Below are positions 22,142 to 33,059 of a stretch of 64,000 bases of DNA, one piece after another; positions within the stretch are counted from its first letter, which is position 1; each line of letters begins with the position of its first letter. Origin of the DNA: Neocallimastix lanati (nom. inval.). Lineage: Eukaryota > Neocallimastigomycota > Neocallimastigomycetes > Neocallimastigales > Neocallimastigaceae. The position numbers and the translations under genes were made by a program. The stretch is from positions 631,001-695,000 of the forward strand of contig JACVTC010000091.1 of assembly GCA_016946835.1 (NCBI GenBank), read 5' to 3'. The notes beneath the pieces were generated by a model that was not told the origin of the DNA, did not search any database, and saw nothing but the letters and a program-made list of their open reading frames with translations.

Positions 22142-22767
22142 TAGTAAAATTAGAACTTTGGTTCAATGGTTAGTTACATTGACCATGACCAATACTTCAT
22201 GGGTTCGACTCACACCTAAACATATTTTGCATAAATAATATTTTATTAATTATTTTATTAATTATTAATAATATCTTCTTGAATATTCTTTCTGTATAAA
22301 ATTATAGAAAGTTAAAGATTCTTTCGGTTTGTAATTTAACCGAAATGAATTTAGAAATTCTTATTATATAAATTATTTAATTCTTTTTTGATAAGATTCA
22401 TTTTCATCAATTAAAATCTATATTCTAGAAACTTTACATTATTAATTATTACAAACATATTTCTAAATATTTCTTTAAAATTATTTTTACATGTTAAAAC
22501 TGTTTTTCCGTTAAAAGTATAAATAGTGCGAACTTCACGAATGAAAATATTTTTCTTCGTGCTTTTATTAATAATAATTAACGTATAAGTAATTCGAAAT
22601 ATTACCTTGTTGATTAATATTAATAATTACTTTAAATTTTATAATTAATAAAAATATATTTCTAATAAAACGAATTATTTATACAGATAGTGTAAACCTA
22701 TTGAGTCTTCTCCCTTCTGTGTTTCTATTCCACGTTCCGCCGTTACAATAGAAGCACCTCCGTTACA
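22142..22767 (+). repeat. Element A 5' LTR, main part
   Basis: Continuation of the LTR begun at 4268-4285. It is near-identical to 27322-27949 and to both LTRs of A' (30585-31227, 35829-36471). It ends cgttaca, the inverted match of the tgtaac start. A repeated block, cgttacaata then aagcacct, straddles the LTR end. No tRNA primer site of the usual TGG type follows. Confidence 0.9.
22159..22211 (+). promoter_or_regulatory. tRNA-like A box and B box in the A-family LTR
   Basis: tggttcaatgg (22159-22169) and ggttcgactc (22202-22211) fit the tRNA A-box and B-box patterns at tRNA-like spacing. The same pair is found in the LTRs at 27340-27392, 30620-30672 (one base differs in the B box) and 35864-35916. 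The arms do not pair well enough for a real tRNA. The stacked insertions end 17 nt upstream of the A box. Confidence 0.65.
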
Positions 22768-23254
22768 ATAAAAGCACCTGCTAATCCAAGCCCTCAATAC
22801 CTTTACGCTATCCCGCAGACATTCTACTATACTTTTAGGAATTCTACCTTCTCAATATCTTTTGGCAATCGTTGGGTTTCTACTTTTACTATTCTACTAT
22901 TAAAGAACAAATACCTACTCTTCCGGTTCTCTCTATCTTAGTCTAATAATCCTTGAATAAATCTTCTTATCTACTATCTCTTTAATACCGGACTTCTATA
23001 TCTTTTAATCTCGGATTTTATCTCTTCCCAGACGAATAAGCCTATTGATTCCTATTCAAATTATCACCTTGTCTGTTTTGAGTTACCCTCACTATTATAT
23101 AATTCAATCCTTTGTATCTATTATATTACCGGATAATCCTAATCCTATGGTTGTTGAAATTAATTTTTATAACAAAAATTCTTGTACTACCCGATCATAT
23201 AATTCAAATTAAACTTGTACTACCCTATTAAGATGAAACTTACATTACCTTAAC

Positions 23255-23291
<37 letters not shown>

Positions 23292-24531
23292 GATAATATT
23301 AAATTAATCTTGTATTACCTTAACCCTTCAAAATTAATTCTAATATTTACCCAACAAAATTAATTAATAATTAGATAAATAATATTAAATTAATTTAATA
23401 AGAAAAAAATTTTTAATTTTTAGATAAATATTTTAGATTAATTTAGTGAATAAATCAATTATTTTAAGATAAAAAAAAAAAAAAAAAAAATACTAATAAT
23501 AATATTAATAATTATAATAATTTTTATTTTTAATTATTTTAATAAATTACTTGCTTGAAATAATAGCAAGAAAAACCTGTGCCATTTTATTTTTTATTTA
23601 TTTATTTAAAAAGCGTTTATACGAGCGAATAGAGCTCATATACAGAGTTAGAAGAATTGTCTTCTTTAGTGTTGCACTCGACGAATAGATTTGGTTCTAG
23701 ACTAGGTAAAACTCTATAAGAGAGCACCGTAGCCTATTATAAAGGAAAACGGTTCTAGGTTTGCAACAACTCTGGCGAATAAGGAGCTTACGTCACCGAA
23801 GGCGTAAGATTAAAACTATATAGTATTTTAAAATTTTATTTCGTGCTTACTCGCGGCACTAGTTATAATAGTACTGACGGTTTTTTTCTATAGTTGTGAG
23901 TCAATAGTACTATTCTATTTTATCAATTAATAATTTTATAATTAATATTATAATTTTATAATTTAGAAAACAAAGATTAAAATATAAATATAAGGTTTAT
24001 ACGACTTCCAAAGCGACAGAAGTTGGTCTCTGTTTTCGTAACATTTTAGTGTTCAGATACTATTGATATAGGGGAAAATAATTTGTTTTATTCTTTTCAG
24101 CTAACAATAAGTTAGACATAATAAAGAATCTAACAATATTACTTCCTTTTGTCTATAAGACATTAACAATCGATTTTATCTGCGTTATCACTAAAAGGCT
24201 AAAGGAACTTATCGTATAAAACTTTGATAGATTATATATTTAGTTGGTCCAATACTATATAATCTAGTTTATATTTCAGTAATTTTTGATAAATAATTAT
24301 AAAATAAAAATATTTAATTATAAAATATTATAAAGTGTTATTAAAATTTTGTGTTCTTATCCATTAACCTTGGAAACCTACCAATAAACAACTTTTGAAC
24401 TTTTGGAATCTCTACTACCTATCTACCTTTTGGATTATTGGAATCTCTACTACCACTTTGGGAATTTCTGGATTCTACCGCCTATTCTTTACCTTTGAAA
24501 ATTTATTCTACTCTACCTTATTTATTTCAAT
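22768..24531 (+). promoter_or_regulatory. Element A leader region
   Basis: 1.76 kb between the 5' LTR and the frame, without an open frame of its own. It has a pyrimidine-rich first part, A runs near 23260-23286 and 23471-23490, and a GC-richer island at about 23610-24070 that is nearly unchanged in A' (about 32140-32590). Visible structure includes an inverted pair cttacg/cgtaag (23787-23792 and 23803-23808). A structured RNA role is inferred. Confidence 0.5.
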
Positions 24532-26976
24532 ATGGACAACTATAATCAAGAAAATCCTACCTTTAAGGACGGTTTTGCTGGTGATCGTCGATTCTTTAAA
24601 GGATTTCTAGCTAAAATGGAACTTATTTTTATGATTCAACCAGAAAGATTTGCAAACGATGAAGCTAAAGTAATCTATATCATTTCTCGTTTGTATGGAA
24701 ACGCCATGAATTGGGCTGCTACTCTCATTGAAAACCAAGATCCTTGTCTCCTTAATTATAATCAATTCATTGCTAGATTAAAATCAGTATTTGGAAGCTA
24801 CGATTCTACCTTTATTGCGAACCAGAAATTAAGAACAATCAAACAAAAACGAATTGGTGAAGTCAGAAATTATATTTTAGAATTTAATAAATACGCCGAT
24901 GAATCTTCTTGGAATGAAGAAGCCAAGATGGACGCCTTTCTTGCCGGTCTACATGACCATATTGCTACTAGAATTTTAGAAATGTTTCCTGGACCCCAAA
25001 CCCTCTTTGCTATGCAAACAATTGCATCTAGAATCGATAATCGTATTTCTACTCGTAGACAATTCTCCAATCTTCAAGGTCAAAATTCAAATAATAGTAA
25101 TAATAATAAAAATAAAAAGAGCAAAAAATCATTCTTTTTCCAAAAGCAATTTAAATCCAAACCTCATGGACCTCTATCTCAAGAAGAAAAAGAAAGAAGA
25201 AGAAGAGAAAATCTTTGTTTGTATTGTGGATCCTCTGAACATTCTCTCGACAATTGTCCACTTAAAAATAAATATAAATATAAAAATAAACCTTCATCAA
25301 GTAGCACTTATGTTTGTAATCCCGAATTAAAACCTTTATCCAGACCTAGAGTTTCTGACTCAAATCTTCCTATTTACGAATTTTCTTTAAGTATTGATAA
25401 TACAAATTCTACTGCTAAAATTCTTCTCGATACTGGTTCTCAAATCAATTTAATGGATATCTACTATATTAAAGAAAATAATATCCCGTATTCAACCAAA
25501 ACTAATTTCCCTAAGGTATCTGGCATTGGTGGAAAGCAAACTATTCTTGGAAAAACTCTTCCTATTTCCATCACTTATAAAAATCACAAATGTAAAACTC
25601 AATTCTATGTGGTTGACCTTCCTTCCTATTGTGCTATTTTAGGTTTCGAATGGATTTCTACTCACAATCCCGACATTGACTTCAAAAATAAAGTCTTAAG
25701 ATTTAATTCCAATTATTGCGTTGAAAATTGTTTAATCATCCCTAACTCCTTTACCTCTTATGTTCCTTTAAATACTACTAAACAAAATGACAAAAATGAA
25801 AATGAAGAAATCAATAATAAAATAAGCAAATCATTACCAAAAAAATTACTTCCATTTATAGACACTTTCAATGAAATATACACTAATGAATCACCTCCTT
25901 TTTGTCCATTTGATAGCGAGATTAAACCCAAACAAAATGAAAAACTTCATTATGACCCAATCTACCCCTTAACTGAAAAAGAACCTCTAGCCTCGAAGAA
26001 TTATATTAAAGAAAATGAAGACAAAAAATTTATTAGAAAATCTAAATCTCCAGCTGCTGCTTCTGTTTTATTTGTTCCCAAGAAAGACATAAATGACCTC
26101 TTCCGTATTCATAAACCACCCTCCGATTTTTTTTCCGATAAAGATACTCAATTCACTTCAAAATTTTGGTCAGCTATTTGTAAATCCTTCAATATTACAA
26201 CAAAACTTGCTTCTCCCTTCCATCACCAAACCAATGGTTTAACGGAGAGGGTGAACTCCGTTATTGAACAATACTTAAGATGTTATTCAAACTTTAAAGG
26301 TTCTGATTGGTATAATTTTTTATTCCTAGCAGAATTCAGTTATAATAATTCAATTCAAGAATCAATTAAGCACTCACCTTTTTATGCAAACTATGGATAT
26401 AATCCAAGATATTCACCATCAATTCCAAACAGTACAGATGTTCCTAGAGCTGATGAATTTACAAAAGACCTTTCAGAATTATTTAAAACACTTAATGGAA
26501 ATTTACAACAAGCAAGAAAAAAGCAAGAAGAATTCCCAAACAAACATCGTATTGAAGCTCCAAATTTTAAACCTGGTGATAAAGTGTGGATTAATAGTTC
26601 ACTTATAATTCATAATGGAAATAAAAAACTTAAACCTAGAAAACTTGGTCCATATAAAATCATTAAGAAAATTTCTCCCGTTTCATATAAGTTAGACTTA
26701 CCAAAAGAAATCAGAATCCATCCTGTAATACATGTTTCTGAACTTGAACCATTTTATGAAGATCACTTTGGACGAAAGAAAGAACCACCACCACCGATAA
26801 TTATTGACAATGAAGAAGAATACGAAGTTGAAAAAATTCTTGATAAAAGAAAACATTATGGCAAAACCCAATATCTTATTAAATGGAAAGGTTATCCTTT
26901 ATCTGAAGCATCTTGGGAACCCGAAGAAAATCTAAATTGCCCTAAACTCTTAAAAGAATTTAACAAAAATAACTAA
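24532..26976 (+). CDS. Element A gag-protease-integrase-chromodomain polyprotein
   Basis: 814 residues from an ATG ([14 protein letters not shown]). It contains a retrotransposon gag domain (about 15-165), a CCHC knuckle [14 protein letters not shown] (about 229-242), aspartic protease with LLDTGSQ (about 298), the distal part of an integrase core (SDKDTQF about 535, LTERVN about 570), an integrase C-terminal region, and a chromodomain ([12 protein letters not shown] to SWEPEENL, about 762-812). The chromodomain should read histone marks during integration. Reverse transcriptase and RNase H are not among its parts. A' carries a frame of 812 residues with the same order and only scattered substitutions, so the short form is not unique to this copy. 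Confidence 0.88.
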   Translation: MDNYNQENPTFKDGFAGDRRFFKGFLAKMELIFMIQPERFANDEAKVIYIISRLYGNAMNWAATLIENQDPCLLNYNQFIARLKSVFGSYDSTFIANQKLRTIKQKRIGEVRNYILEFNKYADESSWNEEAKMDAFLAGLHDHIATRILEMFPGPQTLFAMQTIASRIDNRISTRRQFSNLQGQNSNNSNNNKNKKSKKSFFFQKQFKSKPHGPLSQEEKERRRRENLCLYCGSSEHSLDNCPLKNKYKYKNKPSSSSTYVCNPELKPLSRPRVSDSNLPIYEFSLSIDNTNSTAKILLDTGSQINLMDIYYIKENNIPYSTKTNFPKVSGIGGKQTILGKTLPISITYKNHKCKTQFYVVDLPSYCAILGFEWISTHNPDIDFKNKVLRFNSNYCVENCLIIPNSFTSYVPLNTTKQNDKNENEEINNKISKSLPKKLLPFIDTFNEIYTNESPPFCPFDSEIKPKQNEKLHYDPIYPLTEKEPLASKNYIKENEDKKFIRKSKSPAAASVLFVPKKDINDLFRIHKPPSDFFSDKDTQFTSKFWSAICKSFNITTKLASPFHHQTNGLTERVNSVIEQYLRCYSNFKGSDWYNFLFLAEFSYNNSIQESIKHSPFYANYGYNPRYSPSIPNSTDVPRADEFTKDLSELFKTLNGNLQQARKKQEEFPNKHRIEAPNFKPGDKVWINSSLIIHNGNKKLKPRKLGPYKIIKKISPVSYKLDLPKEIRIHPVIHVSELEPFYEDHFGRKKEPPPPIIIDNEEEYEVEKILDKRKHYGKTQYLIKWKGYPLSEASWEPEENLNCPKLLKEFNKNN

Positions 26977-27304
26977 AATTAAAACTTGAAAATGAATCTT
27001 TACTTTATTAATATCAAACTTATATTAATTTATTAATATCAATATTACTAAATATTATTTTATATTATTAAATATTATTAATATTCATGTATTCTTATTA
27101 TATATTATATTCATGTAACTTTATTAATATCATGTAATTTTATTCAAAAAAGTTCGTACTATAAAATGGTTAATTAATTATTTTTATTTTATTATATTTT
27201 ATTTTATTTTAATTTAGTTTAGTTTAGTTTAGTTTGCTTAATTTTAGTATAAGTTATGCCTAACTGTTAGATTCGTCTGGTATCCGAATCCTGGAGGCGG
27301 ACCA
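26977..27304 (+). other. Element A 3' non-coding region and purine tract
   Basis: AT-rich tail with a tttag microsatellite (about 27211-27236), then a small hairpin (gattcg...cgaatc) and tggaggcggacca directly before the 3' LTR, the likely plus-strand primer. Confidence 0.6.
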
Positions 27305-27949
27305 TGTAACGAAATCTTCAGTTAGTAAAATTAGAACTTTGGTTCAATGGTTAGTTACATTGACCATGACCAATACTTCATGGGTTCGACTCACACCTCA
27401 ACCCATTTTGCATAAATAATTATTTTATTAATTATTTTATTAATTATTAATAATATCTTCTTGAATATTCTTTCTGTATAAAATTATAGAAAGTTAAAGA
27501 TTCTTTCGGTTTGTAATTCAACCGAAATGAATTTAGAAATTCTTATTATATAAATTATTTTATTCTTTTTTGATAAGATTCATTTTCATCAATTAAAATC
27601 TATATTCTAGAAACTTTACATTATTAATTATTACAAACATATTTCTAAATATTTCTTTAAAATTATTTTTACATGTTAAAACTGTTTTTCCGTTAAAAGT
27701 ATAAATAGTGCGAACTTCACGAATGAAAATATTTTTCTTCGTGCTTTTATTAATAATAATTAACGTATAAGTAATTCGAAATATTACCTTGTTGATTAAT
27801 ATTAATAATTACTTTAAATTTTATAATTAATAAAAAAATATTTCTAATAAAACGAATTATTTATACAGATAGTGTAAACCTATTGAGTCTTCTCCCTTCT
27901 GTGTTTCTATTCCACGTTCCGCCGTTACAATAGAAGCACCTCCGTTACA
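27305..27949 (+). repeat. Element A 3' LTR
   Basis: 645 bp, tgtaacg to cgttaca, uninterrupted. It gives the empty-site sequence (tcagt then tagtaaaat) for the stack in the 5' LTR. The tRNA-like boxes are at 27340-27350 and 27383-27392. Confidence 0.92.
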
Positions 27950-28059
27950 ATATAGTTTAATTTTTAGCAAGGGCATTTCTGATATAAAATAAATATGTGT
28001 AGTAACATATTTGTATATTTAATAATAATTATTAAATATTAAATTTATATCTTTTTGAT
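27950..28059 (+). mobile_element. D2 3' end: purine tract and first part of 3' LTR
   Basis: It resumes D2 after element A. The sequence atagttta to agcaagggcatttct matches 39899-39926 of D1, and the D-family LTR starts at 27980 (tgatataaa). It is interrupted at 28059, and the rest of the LTR is at 36822-37137. Confidence 0.75.
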
Positions 28060-28126
28060 TTTTTTTTTTTTTTTTTTTTTTAGACTATCCCTTGTAAGTC
28101 TTGATCATATCATTCCAGCCACAATA

Positions 28127-29044
28127 ATGGAAGAAAATGGAATAATAGAAAAAAACAAAGGAAATAAAAACCAGAATTTTATAAACAATAAAAGGAATTT
28201 TAAAAACAAAAAAATAATCAATTGTATTAATAATAAAGAAAATAATAATAATAATTATAGTGGTAATGTTGTAAATAAATTGGATAAAGATAATTATAAT
28301 ATCCATGATAATGAAAATAAAAATAATTTGTATAATAAAAGAAATGCTTGTGGCAATTCAAATTTTAATTTTAATAATTGTTATAAAAATAATTTATTTG
28401 GTAAAATTTATAATTATCCGAATAAAGGTATTATTTATAATAAAAGAGAAAATAAACAAAGTAATAAAAATAATAATAATATTTTACATGGCATAAATAC
28501 CGGACAGAATATTTATCAAGAGACATTAAACAATATTTGCGAGGAAAAGTTAAGTAATAGCAAAATAAATAAATTTAATAATTTTGAAAATAATTTAAAA
28601 TATAACAATAATATACAGGAAACAAATAAACAAAAAATTCAAAATTGCGAAAAACAAAAGGAAAATCTTATATTGACTCAAATTAAAATTGTAAACAAAG
28701 GACAAGAATATAAGAAAGACGTAACGGATGAGAAAGAAATTAATAATAGTAAAGTAGAAAGCGAAATAATAATGGATAAAAGAGAAAATGAAATTAATTT
28801 ACATGAATGTATCTCAGAAGGAAAGAATGAAATAATTATAAGAATTAAAAAACCAAAAGTGAAGTTAAAAGAATCAATAATTAAATATTTCAGGAAGAAT
28901 AGAAATAATTTAAAAAAAATAAGAGTTAAGAAACAGTATGATAAATATGAAAGGAACCATTATAACAATAATAGAGTCGACACTGAATTTGTTGAGAGAA
29001 ACTACAAATATAAAAGAAAAAAAATAGGACGAGTAATGTATTGA
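28127..29044 (+). CDS. Element F Asn-rich gag-like protein
   Basis: About 305 residues from the ATG at 28127, very rich in Asn and Lys with no known domain. The C-terminus NNNRVDTEF...RNYKYKRKK matches the D-family frames at 3326-4200 and 38333-39838. It lies upstream of an E2-like purine tract and LTR, so it is probably the single gene of a non-autonomous LTR element. Function is not known. Confidence 0.5.
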   Translation: MEENGIIEKNKGNKNQNFINNKRNFKNKKIINCINNKENNNNNYSGNVVNKLDKDNYNIHDNENKNNLYNKRNACGNSNFNFNNCYKNNLFGKIYNYPNKGIIYNKRENKQSNKNNNNILHGINTGQNIYQETLNNICEEKLSNSKINKFNNFENNLKYNNNIQETNKQKIQNCEKQKENLILTQIKIVNKGQEYKKDVTDEKEINNSKVESEIIMDKRENEINLHECISEGKNEIIIRIKKPKVKLKESIIKYFRKNRNNLKKIRVKKQYDKYERNHYNNNRVDTEFVERNYKYKRKKIGRVMY

Positions 29045-29317
29045 TGTTAATTTATATACGCACTGATATATATAAAAATTATTTACCATGATAGTAATAT
29101 AAATAAATATACAAAAAAAAAAAAATTAAAAAAAAAAAATAATAAATAAATAAATAAATAAAATAAAAGAATAAGAATAATAAAAATAATAATTATAATA
29201 ATAACGACAATAATAACAACAACAGCGTAGTAATAATAATAAATGAGAAAATTAAAATTTCAGATTCAAAATTCAAATGCACCATTCAAATTTAAAATTT
29301 CAAAGTTTAAAATACAC

Positions 29318-29367
<50 letters not shown>

Positions 29368-29375
29368 TATACAAA

Positions 29376-29961
29376 TTTTTGTAGAGACTTCAAGGGACGA
29401 AGTCTAAACTAAGTGGGGGCGTCTTGATACGGTACCACACTAAAAACATTATTAGGAATAGTTTTAGAAATCAGTTAAAGTAATAAATTAAAAATTAATA
29501 ATGATTGGTAGATAATTAAATAAGACTAAATAGTTAGATACATATTTTGATAATTCATTAATAATTAAACGAGGAGTTCTTTGTTATAATATAGGAAATA
29601 TATAATAAAGATACTTCAAAATAACAGGTTTATTAGTAGAAAATATAATAGTTTATAGAGTAATAAATATTAATTATTAAGTGTATAATTAGATAGTTAG
29701 TGAGAAAGATAATAATAAATATATAACTTGTATTTTTATATTTTTGTAAACATTGAGAATAATGTAATAAAAATAAATAAAGAAATAAGAATAAATAAAT
29801 AAAGACAAATCTTTACATTTAAATTATATATTTATATTTATACATTATGTGTTATTATTATATTTATTAGAATATATTATTTTGTTAATAATTCCCTTCT
29901 GACAACGTCCAAACAAATATAATTATTTAGATACATCTTTAAATATAAAAGATACGTATCA
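29376..29961 (+). repeat. Element F purine tract and 3' LTR (E2-like)
   Basis: 29376-29424 copies the E2 polypurine region, including the self-complementary gacttcaagggacgaagtc, and ends gtgggggcgtct. The LTR runs from tgatacgg at 29425 to cgtatca at 29961, about 537 bp. No matching 5' LTR is seen, so the element is a partial fossil. Confidence 0.65.
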
Positions 29962-30579
29962 TCTTTGATAAAGAATGCCCAAATAATGTTCCTTTGGTTA
30001 TGCATCTTAAATGATTCATTTAACCCTTAAACAAATTATTTGATTCTTTATTCTTTTGAAACTTTCTATATTCTAATAAATTAATCTATATTCCTAATTA
30101 GTACAAATTAAATTATACTATTTAAAAAAGTATATTTAATATTAATTCCTTATCTATGCTACCTTTATTATTCTTATCTATATTTTATTATTATTAAAAT
30201 CCTTATCAATATTATATAGTTTATTTTATCAATTTTCTTTATAGTTTATCAAAATCTTATCAATAATTCTTTTATTAATATTAAACTTATCAATATTAAT
30301 TATTTCTTTGGAAAATTCCAGATTAAAAATTGTATTAATGATTACTAATAAAAAAATTAAACATAAAAGAAAATAGTTATATTATTATTATATGTTTTAT
30401 TATAAATATTATATTATAAATTTGATGAAATGATTATAAATTTTATATTAACAATTTAAATAATATTATTTTTCTAAACTTAGTAAAATTAAACTTTAGG
30501 ATTAAATAAATATTACTAAACCACAGAATTAACTTCTGTAAAATAAAAAAATTGTCTTTTAAAATATATAATTAAGTAG
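29962..30579. other. AT-rich interval, no gene seen
   Basis: Between the F LTR and A'. I see no open frame of note and no clear repeat partner in the window. It may be an old LTR remnant. Confidence 0.4.
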
Positions 30580-30584
30580 ATTAG

Positions 30585-31227
30585 TGTAACGAAATTTTCA
30601 GTTAGTAAAATTAGAACTTTGGTTCAATGGTTAGTTACATTGACCATGACCAATACTTCATGGGTCCGACTCACACCTCAACCCATTTTGCATAAATAAT
30701 TATTTTATTAATTATTTTATTAATTATTAATAATATCTTCTTGAATATTCTTTCTGTATAAAATTATAGAAAGTTAAAGATTCTTTCGGTTCGTAATTCA
30801 ACCGAAATGAATTTAGAAATTCTTATTATATAAATTATTTTATTCTTTTTGATAAGATTCATTTTCATCAATTAAAATCTATATTCTAGAAACTTTACAT
30901 TATTAATTATTACAAACATATTTCTAAATATTTCTTTAAAATTATTTTTACATGTTAAAACTGTTTTTCCGTTAAAAGTATAAATAGTGCGAACTTCACG
31001 AATGAAAATATTTTTCTTCGTGCTTTTATTAATAATAATTAACGTATAAGTAATTCGAAATATTACCTTGTTGATTAATATTAATAATTATTTTAAATTT
31101 TATAATTAATAAAAAATATTTCTAATAAAACGAATTATTTATACAGATAGTGTAAACCTATTGAGTTTTCTCCTTTCTGTGTTTCTATATCTCATCCCGC
31201 CTTTACAATAGAAGCACCTCCGTTACA
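30585..31227 (+). repeat. A' 5' LTR
   Basis: A near-identical partner lies at 35829-36471. The tRNA-like boxes are at 30620-30630 and 30663-30672. No other element has landed upstream of them here. Confidence 0.92.
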
Positions 31228-31719
31228 ATAAAAGCATCTGCTAATCCAAGCCCTCAATACCTTTACGCTATTTCTCAGACATTCTACCGTACTTTTAGGA
31301 ATTCTACCTTCTCAATATCTTTTGGCAATCGTTGGGTTTCTACTTTTACTATTCTACTATTAAAGAACAAATACCTATTCTTCCGGTTCTCTCTATCTTA
31401 GTCTAATAATCTTTGAATAAATCTTCTTATCTACTATCTCTTTAATACCGGACTTCTATATCTTTTAATCTCGGATTATATCTCCTCCCAGACGAATAAT
31501 TACTGCCTATTGATTCCTATTCAAATTATCACCTTGTCTGTTTTGAGTTACCCTCACTATTATATAATTCAATCCTTTGTATCTATTATATTACCGGATA
31601 ATCCTAATCCTATGGTTGTTGAAATTAATTTTTATAACAAAAATTCTTGTACTACCTGATCATATAATTCAAATTAAACTTGTACTACCCTATTAAGATA
31701 AAACTTACATTACCTTAAC

Positions 31720-31756
<37 letters not shown>

Positions 31757-33059
31757 GATAATATTAAATTAATCTTGTATTACCTTAACCCTTCAAAATT
31801 AATTCTAATATTTACCCAACAAAATTTATTAATTAAATAATATTAAATTAATTTAGTAAGAAAAAATTTTTAATTTTTAGATAAATATTTTAGATTAATT
31901 TAGTGAATAAATCAATTAGTTTTAGATAAAAAAAAAAAAAAAAATTTTTTTTTCAATTTATTACAAAAATAATTAATTTTTTAAATTAGTTTAGTATAAA
32001 AAAAAAAAAAAAAAATAATAATAATAATATTAATAATTATAATAATAATTTTTTATTTTTAATTATTTTAATAAATTACTTGCTTGAAATAATAGCAAGA
32101 AAAACCTGTGCAATTTTATTTTTTATTTATTTATTTATAAAGCGTTTATACGAGCGAATAGAGCTCATATACAGAGTTAGAAGAATTGTCTTCTTTAGTG
32201 TTGCACTCGACGAATAGATTTGGTTCTAGACTAGGTAAAACTCTATAAGAGAGCACCGTAGCCTATTATAAAGGAAAACGGTTCTAGGTTTGCAACAACT
32301 CTGGCGAATAAGGAGCTTACGTCACCGAAGGCGTAAGATTAAAATTATATAGTATTTTAAAATTTTATTTCGTGCTTACTCGCGGCACTAGTTATAATAG
32401 TACTGACGGTTTTTTCTATAGTTGTGAGTCAATAGTACTATTCTATTTTATCAATTAATAATTTTATAATTAATATTATAATTTTATAATTTAGAAAACA
32501 AAGATTAAAATATAAATATAAGGTTTATACGACTTCCAAAGCGACAGAAGTTGGTCTCTGTTTTCGTAACATTTTAGTGTTCAGATACTATTGATATAGG
32601 GGAAAATAATTTGTTTTATTCTTTTCAGCTAACAATAAGTTAGACATAATAAAGAATCTAACAATATTACTTCCTTTTGTCTATAAGACATTAACAATCG
32701 ATTTTATCTGCGTTATCACTAAAAGGCTAAAGGAACTTATCGTATAAAACTTTGATAGATTATATATTTAGTTGGTCCAATACTATATAATCTAGTTTAT
32801 ATTTCAGTAATTTTTGATAAATAATTATAAAATAAAAATATTTAATTATAAAATATTATAAAGTGTTATTAAAATTTTGTGTTCTTATCCATTAACCTTG
32901 GAAACCTACCAATAAACAACTTTTGAACTTTTGGAATCTCTACTACCTATCTACCTTTTGGATTATTTGAATCTCTACTACCACTTTGGGAACTTCTGGA
33001 TTCTACCGCCTATTCTTTATCTTTGAAAACTTATTCTATTCTACCTTATTTATTTCAAT
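31228..33059 (+). promoter_or_regulatory. A' leader region
   Basis: Counterpart of 22768-24531, with an extra A/T-rich stretch near 31930-32010. The GC-richer island (about 32140-32590) is almost unchanged relative to A, while the homopolymers beside it vary. Confidence 0.5.

Larger units (their letters stand above)
4268..27949 (+). mobile_element. Element A: shortened Ty3-type chromovirus, split by nested insertions
   Basis: The ends are tgtaac at 4268 and cgttaca at 27949, and both are flanked by atata (4263-4267 and 27950-27954). The 5' LTR is 4268-4285 plus 22142-22767, because S, E1 and E2 are stacked inside it. The 3' LTR is 27305-27949. The single frame at 24532-26976 carries gag, zinc knuckle, protease, the end of the integrase core and a chromodomain. 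No reverse transcriptase or RNase H part is seen, so it should depend on a relative. The sister copy A' shows the same layout. LTR similarity points to a recent age. Confidence 0.85.

Noticed and set aside
28060-29044. A host Asn-rich gene captured between elements
   Set aside because: The C-terminal motif matches D1 and D2, and an LTR-type purine tract with an LTR lies just downstream, so an element gene is more likely.
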